A stretch of DNA of 64,000 nt. Origin: a virus. Positions 16,234 through 25,938 of this stretch are shown here, one piece after another. The DNA lies in IMG/VR virus record IMGVR_UViG_3300025872_000046, positions 1-64,000 of that record. One strand, given 5' to 3'. Below the pieces are notes generated by a model. It had not been told where the DNA came from. It did not search any database and saw only the letters and a program-made list of their open reading frames with translations. The position numbers and the translations under genes were made by a program. Position 1 is the stretch's first letter, and each line of letters opens with the position of its first letter.

Positions 16234-19200
16234 ATGGCAGACGCTGAAAACCTCAAAATCCAGCTACAGATTAACGCTGCGATCGCAGAGAGAAGTAAGC
16301 TTCTCAACGCACAGACGTCTCAAATTTCAACGCAGGTAGAGCTTGCAACACAGTTCTGCAAGGCGATGAAGTGTGAGGACATCGACAAGATCACTGAGCG
16401 CATCGCTGAGATTCGGGCCGGCCTCGGCGCTGCTAAGAAGGCCGCCGACAATGCAACGGGTGGAATCAACGACCTCGTAAACGGTCTTGATAAGGCAACG
16501 GGTTCCACGCAGAACATGAAAACTGCGGCCGAAGAGGCGCAGGAATCATTCAAGAAGTTTGCGAATGATTTCGGATCGGGCTTTGGCAAGGCCACTGCAA
16601 TTGCAAAGGGCTTCGTAAAGAGCATAACCGCTATTGGGCAGGGGATCTTCAGTCTCGGCCTCAGCTTACTCAAGCTACCCCTGACAGTCTTCGATAAGAT
16701 GGCTGAGGCTGCGGGTGAGATGGCGAGTGACACGTCAATCTTCGAAGCAAAGGAGAGAATTCGTGAAGAGTTCGGAGACCTCAACAGTGGCTTAGCGAAG
16801 CAGGTAATCAGTGCGCAGGCTTCGATCTCTCAAGCTCTCGCAAAATCTGGGAGATCCATCGCCAGCGTCTTTGGAACCGGCCCTCAAGGCATCGCTGCAA
16901 GCTTTGAAGCAGCCGCTGATCTTGCCAAGGGTCTCGGCGATGTCGTGAACATCCTCGGTGAAGATTTTGACAAGGCTGCTGGAGATCTCTACGTTTTCAA
17001 GACAGGGATGGGTCTCGCCAATGAGGACATAAAGGGTCTCGTTGTCGCTGCCACCGTCAGCGGTCAGAAGGTTGGAGATCTCGCTGGAACGATCCAAAAA
17101 CTTTCTCAAGACTTTGCGAAGATGGGATTCAGCACAAAGGGATTTGCCAGAGACATGACGTACATGCTCACCAATACAGTGAAGTACGGCAAGCTCTCAG
17201 CAGCCCAAGTCGCAGCGACAACTGCTTACGTGAAGAAGCTCGGCCTCGAGGTGAAGCAGATAGAGAGCCTCAACGCTGCATTCGACGACTTTGAGACTGC
17301 AGCAACGAACGCTTCAAAGCTCGCTCAAGCGTTCGGCATGCAAGTTGATGCGATGAAGATGATGAAGGAGCAGGATCCGGGCAAGCGATTGCAGATGCTC
17401 CGCGACTCGTTCAGAGCGACAGGCAAGTCAATCGACCAGATGACACGGCAAGAAAAGCAGCTCCTTGCCCAGACTGCGGGTCTTGATGAGTCAATCGTTG
17501 AGCAGGCTCTCTCAACGAAGAACATGGGCAAGTCCTACAAGCAGCTCAGCGATGAGTCTGAGAAGAGCGCGAAGAAGCAGAAGTCTCAACAAGAGATGTT
17601 CGAAGAGCTCGGTAATGCCATCAAGAAGATGACTGAGGCTCTTTCGTATAGCGGTGGGTTCTTCAACCAATTCTTGAGTGGGATGGGAGAGGGAATCAAG
17701 CGCTCAGGCCCCATGCGCCAAGTTCTTCGTGATATGGGCGGCGCGCTACGGAGCGTGCGCATGTTCGGTAGGGAAGTCGGTGACATGTTCGTCAAGATGT
17801 TCCCGGGCGTGAAGCAGATGCTCGATGCCTTGCACGAGTTCTTCAAGGGTGGAAATTTCAAAAAGACTCTCAACGACTTTAGAGAAGTCTTCAAGAAGTT
17901 TTTCTTGGACCTCGAGAAAGACCCAAAGAAGGCTCTCGATAACTTCTATCAGAATCTAAAGAAGAAGTTCACGGACATTTTTGATAGAAACAGCTCAGCA
18001 GGAAAGGGTTTCATAGAAGGGGCCAAAAAGTTTCTCGTGACTGTGGGCGCGATCATAGCTGGCGGGATAAAGATCGTTGGAGAGCACCTCGCTGATGGCA
18101 TCAAGAGGTTTGCAGACTTTATTAGAAACCCAGATCAGCTGGTGGGGAAAGCGAAGACCATGGGTCAGACTTTCTTCGACCCCATTCTTGCGTCGATGGC
18201 AGACGTCCTGCCGAAGATTGCTTCGGCGATGGGAGATCTCTTCAAGGCTCTGCTAATCAAGCTTGCCCCCACCATCATAAAGTACATGAGCATCTATCTC
18301 ACATTTGCGATAACGATGGGGCTCATGAGTGCCGTGACGGGCGGAGTGAAGGCAGCCATCGGCGAGGTCGTGAAGAACGCGATCTTGAAGAAGTTTGGAG
18401 CTGCAGTTTCGAAGGCGGCAGCTCCCACTGCACCACCCGGTATGGGAGCAGGAGCGGGTGGTGCAGTGGGTGGCTTCATTGACGGCTTTGCAAAGATCAG
18501 TCTCACAGGCATCGCAAAGGCCGGCGCAAAGATGCTCGCCATCGCTGCAATGCTCACTGTCGCCGCAGCTGCAATGGTTGGCGGCATGATTCTTATCGGC
18601 AAATTGATCGCAGCAGGCGGCGGCATGGGAGTATTCATCGAAGGTCTTGAAGCTCTGGCAGCTGGCATACTCGCAATCGTAGGGATAACCTTTGCCGCAA
18701 AATTCATCAGTCCTGGCGCTATCTTGAAAGCCTCGGCTGGAATGCTAGCTGCGACCCTGTTCCTCGTTCCGCTCGGACTATTCGTTTATGCGCTCAACCA
18801 AGCTGTCCAGATGGTCGGTCCAATAGACAGCAACGCAATACTCGCATTTTCTACCGCTGCCGCCATCGGCATCGGTGCAATTGCCATTGCCTTCGGGGCA
18901 GCAGCGCTCGCAGGCGCAGCGCTGATGACTCTCGGCGGTTGGGTCGCGGTGGGTGCTGCTCTTCTTGGCCTTGGTCTCATCGCCGCCTCTCTCTACGCGT
19001 TCGGCGAGTTCATGGGGATCATGAATCAGATCGTGAGCTCAATCGGACCGATCGATTCAAAGTCAATAATCGACTTCTCTTTAGCCACAGCAGCAGCACT
19101 GGGCTCAATGGCAATTGCATTTGCTGCTACTATAATCGCAGGCGGCGCCGTCGTGTTTGCCGCAGCCGCCGCCGGGCTGCTGGGGCTTTTCGGCCCAGCT

Positions 19201-21615
19201 ACTCTCTGGGGCATCGGCAAATTGATGCAAGCTCTGGACGACACCGTCTCTAAAATGCCAATCGATGCGACTGCGGTGAGTGATTACTCTAAGGCTGTCG
19301 CCGAGTCTCTCGGCTGGCTAGCAATCGCATTTGGAGCTGTCATACTCGCGGGAGCTGCAGCAGTCATTGCAGCAGCAGGTGCAGCGCTACTCGCTATATT
19401 CGGCATAGCTACGATGGGGTACTTGGGACTCTTTTTCGAAACTCTCAGCTCTATCACCAGTCAGATAAAGATAGATCCTGCGGCGGTCACGGCCTTCACT
19501 GATGCATTGAATAGCGCTCTTGGAGACGTGATAATAGCGTTCGGTTACACCACCGCAGCTGGAGCTGCGGCGGTGGTCGCGATGGTGGGGGCTGCCCTTC
19601 TTGCAAGCACTGGCGTCGCTGCCCTCAACATGATCATGACGTTCTTTGAAGTCGGTCTCTTCACTACCATCAATGAGATGAAGAGTAAGATCAAGCCCGA
19701 TGAGGTTGCAACTTTCACAAAGAGCGCCACGTCAGCCCTGGGTGATGTGATCAATCTGTTCGGCTACGCAACGCTAGCCGGATTAGCTTCGGTGGGTGCT
19801 CTCCTCGGAGCTTGGACCTTGTCAGAGGCTGGCGTTAGCGCTATGAAAAACATAGGCAAGTTCTTCCAAGAAGGACTAACTCCGCTGTTCAAGATGGACG
19901 GGGCACAAATCTCGTCTGCGGGTGAAATCATGGCAGGAGTTTCTTCCACTCTCAGACAGATCATCGATTCGATGGTGCTGTTGACAACTGCGGGAGAAAT
20001 CCTCATTGCCAATGACATCGCAGGTTTGTTCGGTCTCGTCGATTCACCAATGCAGGTTGGATTCAGGGCGATAGGAGGATTTCTCAAGAGCATCGAAAAA
20101 GACCTTGTCCCTTCATTGAAGGGAATAGCTGGCGTGAATGTTCCCACCGGTGTCGATCAGGTGGTCGGTCTCATTGCCAACCTAATGTCAGGCATGGCAC
20201 CTGCACTTGAGATGTTCATGAAAGTGCATGACAGTGCTGGCGGCTGGTTCACAAGCTCTGCTACGAAGGCAGAGAACACTAAGAAGATGATAGACTCACT
20301 TGGAACGTTCATACAAACGATTAGCAAGTCAGCATCAAGCACATTCGCGATAATCATAGTGGCCGCAAATTCTCTTACCGTCGATGAGGGCCTTCAAAAG
20401 AGATTCGAGATGGTCGCGAAGGCCGTCGATATGACGACGAAGTTGATCTCTTCATTCACTGGGATCCTGTCCGCTCTCCCTAAAATAGAAAAAGGCAAGG
20501 CTGACACCGCTGCGAGTGTCGCGAGGGCTTTCATTGATGCTCTCAACGCAATGAGGAGCGTCATCTTTGGACCGAACGGAATGATCAAGTCGATCACCAG
20601 TGAGATACCTCGAGTCATTGACATGATGAGGGGCGCAGCAGAAAAGCTTCCGAAGGATCCCAAGGAGCTAGCAAAACTCTCCAAGAGAGTGGAAGTGATC
20701 GGAAAGATCGTGGAAGCAATCGCTACGATGGGATCAACGCTCTCTGAACTCTCTGGAGCAATACCGCAATATGACGTAGTTGTCGGAAGCGGTAAGGATG
20801 CTAAAGTCATAAAGCGACAGATGACAAACATAAAGGGATACTTCGCGACAATCACAGAAGCCATCGGTCCACAGCTCCAGGTTCTCGCCAACAAGTTCAT
20901 GGCCGTGCAGTTCACGATGGATCTCAAGAGCATGAGAGAGCAAGCGAAGAAGATCTACATCGTCATGAACACTTTCAAAGATCTAAGCCAATTTGTGTCT
21001 GGCATGCAGTTGAAGGACGTTACAACTAACGCAAAGAAGGACGTCCCAAGGAAGGAAACAATCGAAGAGGCAGTCACAAGAATATCGAACGCTGGCATGT
21101 GGGTTCTATCGGGAATGAGAGACATGTCAAACTGGATAAATCGCGGCGGAGGCGCAGAACAATTTGCAATTGACTCTTCCAACGTGCAAGCGGCACTAGC
21201 TGGAGTACCAGAAGCGTATGAAAAGATGACTACAACCTTTGACAAGATCAAGCCTGCATCGCAAGCTATTGGGAGTTTCACAAAAGCAGCACAAGCTGAG
21301 ATTGTCGAGCAGGTGAGAGACGCTGTTGTGAGTATGAATGAGCTTGACGAGATTCTAAAAGATCTTCACATCGGTCCAATTGATGCAACAATCGACAGAC
21401 TGGCGAAGAACATGGAAATCTCCAAGGAGAGCATCAGCATTAATCACAAGCCCATCAACATCAACCTGCAGATGCACGTCTCCTTCAAGGCTGAAGAGTT
21501 TACAAAGGACGTGTTCAAGGTCGCTGGTAAGCTGACTAAGGAAGGAAATTTCAACCTCAGCACATTCGCGAAGAAGCAATATGAAGAGGCAGAGAAGTCG
21601 AGGAGCGGAAGATGA
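16234..21615 (+). CDS. Tail tape measure protein
   Basis: Sets tail length and is ejected ahead of the DNA. It is the longest gene (1793 aa), directly after the tail tube and chaperone genes. The N-terminal part is helical and Lys/Ala/Glu-rich. The middle (residues about 690-1220) is very hydrophobic, with many Ala/Gly/Ile segments that could span a membrane and five tandem units of 70-76 residues. The C-terminal part returns to charged helices. At the usual 1.5 angstrom per residue this predicts a tail near 270 nm, about 2.5 times that of T4. It overlaps the next gene by ATGA. Confidence 0.9.
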   Translation: MADAENLKIQLQINAAIAERSKLLNAQTSQISTQVELATQFCKAMKCEDIDKITERIAEIRAGLGAAKKAADNATGGINDLVNGLDKATGSTQNMKTAAEEAQESFKKFANDFGSGFGKATAIAKGFVKSITAIGQGIFSLGLSLLKLPLTVFDKMAEAAGEMASDTSIFEAKERIREEFGDLNSGLAKQVISAQASISQALAKSGRSIASVFGTGPQGIAASFEAAADLAKGLGDVVNILGEDFDKAAGDLYVFKTGMGLANEDIKGLVVAATVSGQKVGDLAGTIQKLSQDFAKMGFSTKGFARDMTYMLTNTVKYGKLSAAQVAATTAYVKKLGLEVKQIESLNAAFDDFETAATNASKLAQAFGMQVDAMKMMKEQDPGKRLQMLRDSFRATGKSIDQMTRQEKQLLAQTAGLDESIVEQALSTKNMGKSYKQLSDESEKSAKKQKSQQEMFEELGNAIKKMTEALSYSGGFFNQFLSGMGEGIKRSGPMRQVLRDMGGALRSVRMFGREVGDMFVKMFPGVKQMLDALHEFFKGGNFKKTLNDFREVFKKFFLDLEKDPKKALDNFYQNLKKKFTDIFDRNSSAGKGFIEGAKKFLVTVGAIIAGGIKIVGEHLADGIKRFADFIRNPDQLVGKAKTMGQTFFDPILASMADVLPKIASAMGDLFKALLIKLAPTIIKYMSIYLTFAITMGLMSAVTGGVKAAIGEVVKNAILKKFGAAVSKAAAPTAPPGMGAGAGGAVGGFIDGFAKISLTGIAKAGAKMLAIAAMLTVAAAAMVGGMILIGKLIAAGGGMGVFIEGLEALAAGILAIVGITFAAKFISPGAILKASAGMLAATLFLVPLGLFVYALNQAVQMVGPIDSNAILAFSTAAAIGIGAIAIAFGAAALAGAALMTLGGWVAVGAALLGLGLIAASLYAFGEFMGIMNQIVSSIGPIDSKSIIDFSLATAAALGSMAIAFAATIIAGGAVVFAAAAAGLLGLFGPATLWGIGKLMQALDDTVSKMPIDATAVSDYSKAVAESLGWLAIAFGAVILAGAAAVIAAAGAALLAIFGIATMGYLGLFFETLSSITSQIKIDPAAVTAFTDALNSALGDVIIAFGYTTAAGAAAVVAMVGAALLASTGVAALNMIMTFFEVGLFTTINEMKSKIKPDEVATFTKSATSALGDVINLFGYATLAGLASVGALLGAWTLSEAGVSAMKNIGKFFQEGLTPLFKMDGAQISSAGEIMAGVSSTLRQIIDSMVLLTTAGEILIANDIAGLFGLVDSPMQVGFRAIGGFLKSIEKDLVPSLKGIAGVNVPTGVDQVVGLIANLMSGMAPALEMFMKVHDSAGGWFTSSATKAENTKKMIDSLGTFIQTISKSASSTFAIIIVAANSLTVDEGLQKRFEMVAKAVDMTTKLISSFTGILSALPKIEKGKADTAASVARAFIDALNAMRSVIFGPNGMIKSITSEIPRVIDMMRGAAEKLPKDPKELAKLSKRVEVIGKIVEAIATMGSTLSELSGAIPQYDVVVGSGKDAKVIKRQMTNIKGYFATITEAIGPQLQVLANKFMAVQFTMDLKSMREQAKKIYIVMNTFKDLSQFVSGMQLKDVTTNAKKDVPRKETIEEAVTRISNAGMWVLSGMRDMSNWINRGGGAEQFAIDSSNVQAALAGVPEAYEKMTTTFDKIKPASQAIGSFTKAAQAEIVEQVRDAVVSMNELDEILKDLHIGPIDATIDRLAKNMEISKESISINHKPININLQMHVSFKAEEFTKDVFKVAGKLTKEGNFNLSTFAKKQYEEAEKSRSGR
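18823..19890 (+). repeat. Tandem 70-76 residue hydrophobic repeats in the tape measure
   Basis: Units begin at about 18823, 19051, 19261, 19471 and 19690. Each opens with an Ile-Asp or similar pair and a short polar helix (xxFSxAxxxALG), followed by AIAFG-like and Ala/Gly-rich segments. DNA identity between units is low, so the repeat is old and kept at protein level. Confidence 0.75.
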
Positions 21616-21839
21616 AGTACGACGAGAAGATTCGCAAAGAGCTTGCGAATGATAAGTTCTTCAAGGCCATCTACGATTCGATAAAGCCTGAAGAGCGTAA
21701 AGAGGTTGATGGAGCTGTCGACGAACTCATCAAGCTCGCTTCGTATGCACTGTCAAGCTTTCAAATGAAAGCCTCTGAATCTGACATCACTATGGAACAG
21801 ATAGAATCAGCGATCAAGGATCGCACTGGGAGGAAGTGA
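21612..21839 (+). CDS. Small tail-associated protein
   Basis: 75 aa, acidic and helical (EIRKEL-type N-terminus, EERKEVDGAVDELIKLASYAL). Start ATG at 21612 overlaps the tape measure stop, and its own stop overlaps the next start (TGATG), so it is translated between tape measure and baseplate genes in a coupled way. I do not recognise it. A role in tape measure handling or baseplate assembly would fit the position. Confidence 0.6.
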   Translation: MKYDEKIRKELANDKFFKAIYDSIKPEERKEVDGAVDELIKLASYALSSFQMKASESDITMEQIESAIKDRTGRK

Positions 21840-24800
21840 TGTCTAGCAAAGTCGATTCTAGCGATTACATCGTTGATGAGATCACAAAGGACATCAAGGC
21901 GACTTCCAAAAAGACTCTCGCCGACTATCTCTCTTCGAGGACTCTTGGCGGAGCAGAGACATACGTCCAGCCCGGGCATGATGGCACTTACACCTACATG
22001 CCTCCGCGGCCCAACGAATTTAACATAGATTCGAGCACGGGTCCGACGGAGATTCACGCGTCAGCAGACCATCACTCCCCCTCAGAGTCCACGCAACCAG
22101 CTTTTGCCGCTGACCTCACAGCGCACGCTGGAAATCCTACACTAGCCTCAGTCGTGAGTCTTGAGCCATCTGCAAGAACAGGAATGTCTGCGGGTGCGAC
22201 AGGTGGTCACCGTCTTCTGGAGACTGTTGCTGATGAAACGTCAGTGGCAAACTCAGAAATCTACAACTCTGCTGACAGCGGCGTATTTTCGCAGAACTAT
22301 AACTCACCAGAGAACGGAGCAGAGTACGGTCGCTCAGGAGAGAGTGGTTCACCCTACGACTCAGTGAAGACTGTCAGCGGCTTGGGAGACGGCTACACCG
22401 GATCGCCTGGAGTGCTCGGTCGAAATGGCGTCAATCTAAGATCAAGCGACACTGTTGCGAAACTTGGCGATTATCTCTCTAACCGCACTAGCAACGTCGT
22501 TCCTGAGCCGATTGTTGATGAATCGCAGGCTGACGGACTGTATCGGAGCAACACAACAAGAGCGAACAACTACCCAATAGATCCGGGCAGCAATTATCCG
22601 GGCTCACCCATCGGAGCAGACGTCAAGCTGCAGGGTAAGTTTGCTGACGATGAAGCTCTGTCACGCGGTCGCTCGTATGAGCCTGGTCTTCGCAATACTG
22701 TCAAAGTTGTCCCATCTGCCGATCGATCAACGACTGTCGATGCTCCGAATGGAAATGATGTCCTAAACTCAGAACCCATTGTCAAGCCCGCTGTCAGTAG
22801 CGTTCTCATGAGCAATCGCTTCAACTCTGATAATAAGTTCGCCAACATCGGTTACAAGAAGGCGATGCCGAGGGCACCGACGGGCAACACTCCGACTGAC
22901 GGCGATGAGGACGTGTACACTGCGATGCGAAAGAAAGCCATCGCTGCGATGGAGTACGCTGCGTGGGGGGAGACGGGCGATAAGATAAACACTTCTCGTC
23001 TCGGTTTCGCATTCACTTCCTTGGCTCTCCCATTTGGTGCAATAGAAGAGAAGGAAGCGAAAATTGCGGATGTCGACAAGCTAAGAGTGGGAGCAGATAG
23101 AGCGAAGTACATTGCTCCGGGTGGAGGGCTCGTTGACCTCAACAACCCTGACACTGTCAGCATTGATCCTCCCAATTTCGGTGGAGATGACACGGACATC
23201 GACAGGACAAGCGGATTGCAAGATTCATTTCTAGCCGCTGAGGTTGTTTACAACAACAGGTCATTCGGTCAGTTGAACAACTACCTCAGTCAATTCTCTG
23301 GCAGAGGGACTCTTGCGACAATACCACTCGCTCTTTTAGCCTATGCTGCGATCTTCATCGGTACAGTTGTACTTTCTCTCATTATCTCAATAGTCGTCAA
23401 CAGGCTGCCACGTCCCGATGCACAGATCTCAGAGCTTCCGCGAGGTTCTGAGAGGGGAGCAGACTTCGGTAAGTTCCTGTTTGACGCAGACTCTGGTAGC
23501 GGAATCCTCGACGTTCTTAGAGTTTTAGGAAGTCTCATAGCGAAAGTGATGGGTCTCATGCAACCCTACGAGAGTCCTTTCGACTCGGTCGCTGCAGACT
23601 TCATCGCGTACTTCTTCTCAGCCCTAGAGGGAGCCCTGTCAATCATCGGCATCAACACTGACAGTTTCACCGCCGGAAACATTGGCGGAGCGCTCCTGTC
23701 ATCTGCTGCAAATATCGCGATAAATTTCGGAACAGCGCCGAGTTTCTATCTCATTCTAGTAAGGGAGATCGCCAGGGACTTCTACTATATTGGACAGAAG
23801 CTCGGTCCAAAAACTGAGTCGAGCATACTGGGAATCCTGCAGGGCCTCGGCGGAATGAAGCTGACAAGATTTGTTGATACCTGTGCAAGGTTGGGGATCG
23901 TAAACTCTTATGCGAAGAACATCGACCCAGCTATCCAACCTGATGACCCTATAAGCACAAATCTAATGTACATAGCGGGAGGAGATTCCAGCTCTCCCGC
24001 AACTCTTAGAACGAGTGCTTACAAAGCGGGTCAGGCAAGAGTTTCTAGATCACGTGAAGTTAAGGGTAGCAAGCGATTGGCATGGGCACACTCTTCCATC
24101 GGTTACACAAGAGCTGAGCTTGTGACCGATCAGGTTCTAAGAGCCTATGCGAATTACCCGATCAATGTGGGAAGCCAGGTCACTGGAACGGGAGCTCTTC
24201 GAAAGCTGAAGGCGAGGAAGGTCTTCAGTAGCGTGGGTAGGATTAGCGCTGAGGAACGAGAGTATCATGAAAAGCTCTTAGACGGCGAGTACATGCCCTT
24301 TTACTTTCACGACCTTCGCACCAACGAGATTCTTTCATTCCATGCATTCCTGTCATCCATATCCGACAGCTTCAGCGCTAACTACAACTCGACAGAGGGC
24401 TTCGGGAGAATGGATCCCGTCCAGACGTATAAGAATACGACGCGTAGCATTAGCTTCACCTTCACGGTTGTGGCCACGTCGAAGGACGATCACGACAACA
24501 TGTGGTATTCTGTGAATAAGCTAGTCAACATGGTCTACCCGCAGTGGAGTGAGGGTGAGCAAATCAGCGGACTTTCGGGTGGTAAGAACCAGACTTTCAC
24601 GCAGCCCTTCAGCCAGACGATTGCAGCGTCGCCGATGCTGCGGGTGAGAATAGGAGATGTGATCCACAGCAACTATTCAAGATTCGCTTTGAGCAGAATC
24701 TTTGGGTTGGACAAGGCTGACTCAAAATTGCAGGATGTGTCGCTGGAAGTTCCTACCGCAGCAGTTGATGCTGACATCACGAGTTTTGAGAAGAGCACAT

Positions 24801-25657
24801 CAGGCGACCTCAAGGGCGTTAGCGATGTTGCGAAGACCGGCGTCGCAGCTGAAGCGGGCAGCACGGTTATAGTCGCCTCCAATGATCTCAACACTCCGCT
24901 AGACGGAGGAGTTCTCAACAACATCATCTACACACTCGCTGGAACTATTTCACTGCTGGTTAGTCCAGTCAGCGTTCTAGTCGAAGAGAACAAATACACG
25001 CTCTACAAGTCTGCTACTGATGCTGCCTTCCGACAAAATGGCAAGAAAGGCCTTGTAAGAATCATCGAAGGTAAGGTGGTCGCTTACTCAGTGGCGGAAA
25101 GCAACGAAACTAAGACTCCGGGCTCTAACATCATAGTGCAGCTTGACATGCCGTTGAAATTAGGAATATTGCAAGAAGAGTATGCGTATATCTCTTGCAC
25201 GAAAGATCAAATCACCATCAGCACTGACTCAGTAGATCCGTCTGCAGGTCTCCCTCCGGGTCTTGCTGCTTTGCTCGGTCTTTCTTCACCGCCTGACGAT
25301 GCCACGCAAGTTCTTGTGCAAAAGTTTCTCGATCCTACTACGAACGCCGTGGTTAGATCGTTCGAGCAAGGCTCAGGCGGCCGGGGTCTCGCGGGATTTA
25401 TCACGCAGCTCGGAATGGAATACGGTTCAACGGACATAACTTGGACGACAGATGCCGGATCCAGGGCTCCTAACATGGTCACTGTATCAGTCTCGTTCAC
25501 GCCGGTTCACGACATTCCGATGGGTCTCGCCGCGGACGGAACCGCAAGAGCAGTCGCATACCCTGTCGGCGACCTAACACGAAGAATGCATTTCCCAGAC
25601 AGGGTCCAAGCAGACTACAGCCTACAACAACTGCGCAAGGTCGCTGAAACTAAATGA
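21839..25657 (+). CDS. Large baseplate/tail structural protein with membrane-like segments
   Basis: 1272 aa. The first 300 residues are Ser/Asp/Asn-rich and look disordered. Residues about 490-530 include a long hydrophobic stretch (TIPLALLAYAAIFIGTVVLS), unusual for a virion protein, with further hydrophobic helices to about residue 640. The C-terminal half is beta-rich, with YMPFYFHDLRTNEILSFHAF and TRSISFTFTVVATSKDDHDN, of a type I associate with baseplate or tube-cap proteins of T4-like phages, though I cannot name the gene. Start is ATG at 21839 with GGGAGG; GTG at 21836 is in frame and also possible. Confidence 0.65.
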   Translation: MSSKVDSSDYIVDEITKDIKATSKKTLADYLSSRTLGGAETYVQPGHDGTYTYMPPRPNEFNIDSSTGPTEIHASADHHSPSESTQPAFAADLTAHAGNPTLASVVSLEPSARTGMSAGATGGHRLLETVADETSVANSEIYNSADSGVFSQNYNSPENGAEYGRSGESGSPYDSVKTVSGLGDGYTGSPGVLGRNGVNLRSSDTVAKLGDYLSNRTSNVVPEPIVDESQADGLYRSNTTRANNYPIDPGSNYPGSPIGADVKLQGKFADDEALSRGRSYEPGLRNTVKVVPSADRSTTVDAPNGNDVLNSEPIVKPAVSSVLMSNRFNSDNKFANIGYKKAMPRAPTGNTPTDGDEDVYTAMRKKAIAAMEYAAWGETGDKINTSRLGFAFTSLALPFGAIEEKEAKIADVDKLRVGADRAKYIAPGGGLVDLNNPDTVSIDPPNFGGDDTDIDRTSGLQDSFLAAEVVYNNRSFGQLNNYLSQFSGRGTLATIPLALLAYAAIFIGTVVLSLIISIVVNRLPRPDAQISELPRGSERGADFGKFLFDADSGSGILDVLRVLGSLIAKVMGLMQPYESPFDSVAADFIAYFFSALEGALSIIGINTDSFTAGNIGGALLSSAANIAINFGTAPSFYLILVREIARDFYYIGQKLGPKTESSILGILQGLGGMKLTRFVDTCARLGIVNSYAKNIDPAIQPDDPISTNLMYIAGGDSSSPATLRTSAYKAGQARVSRSREVKGSKRLAWAHSSIGYTRAELVTDQVLRAYANYPINVGSQVTGTGALRKLKARKVFSSVGRISAEEREYHEKLLDGEYMPFYFHDLRTNEILSFHAFLSSISDSFSANYNSTEGFGRMDPVQTYKNTTRSISFTFTVVATSKDDHDNMWYSVNKLVNMVYPQWSEGEQISGLSGGKNQTFTQPFSQTIAASPMLRVRIGDVIHSNYSRFALSRIFGLDKADSKLQDVSLEVPTAAVDADITSFEKSTSGDLKGVSDVAKTGVAAEAGSTVIVASNDLNTPLDGGVLNNIIYTLAGTISLLVSPVSVLVEENKYTLYKSATDAAFRQNGKKGLVRIIEGKVVAYSVAESNETKTPGSNIIVQLDMPLKLGILQEEYAYISCTKDQITISTDSVDPSAGLPPGLAALLGLSSPPDDATQVLVQKFLDPTTNAVVRSFEQGSGGRGLAGFITQLGMEYGSTDITWTTDAGSRAPNMVTVSVSFTPVHDIPMGLAADGTARAVAYPVGDLTRRMHFPDRVQADYSLQQLRKVAETK

Positions 25658-25938
25658 GAAGATACACGAGCTCAACTGTTTACAACCTCGGCAAGGCTCG
25701 CGGCGCTGCCAGATCACCTGGCGCGGTGTACGACGCAGTCCGCCTCGGCATCGTCCCAGCGTCCGTGAGAGTCACGCAGGAAGGCGAGAGAATTGACACT
25801 ATCGCTGGAGAGGAATATGGCGACTCGACTCTCTGGTGGATCATCGCAGCCGCATCAGGCATAGGCTGGGGTCTGCAAATGCCGCCTGGGACTCGGCTGC
25901 TTGTACCAAATTTAGAGCAAGTGAGTAGGGTGATCTGA
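25654..25938 (+). CDS. LysM baseplate wedge protein (gp53-like)
   Basis: 94 aa. The second half is a LysM-type module: RIDTIAGEEYGDSTLWWIIA followed by GIGWGLQMPPGTRLLVP. This arrangement is shared by T4 gp53 and by small LysM tail proteins (gpX) of contractile tails, where the module helps build the baseplate rather than bind peptidoglycan. It overlaps the genes on both sides (ATGA and TGATG), so it is coupled to the large baseplate proteins. Confidence 0.78.
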   Translation: MRRYTSSTVYNLGKARGAARSPGAVYDAVRLGIVPASVRVTQEGERIDTIAGEEYGDSTLWWIIAAASGIGWGLQMPPGTRLLVPNLEQVSRVI

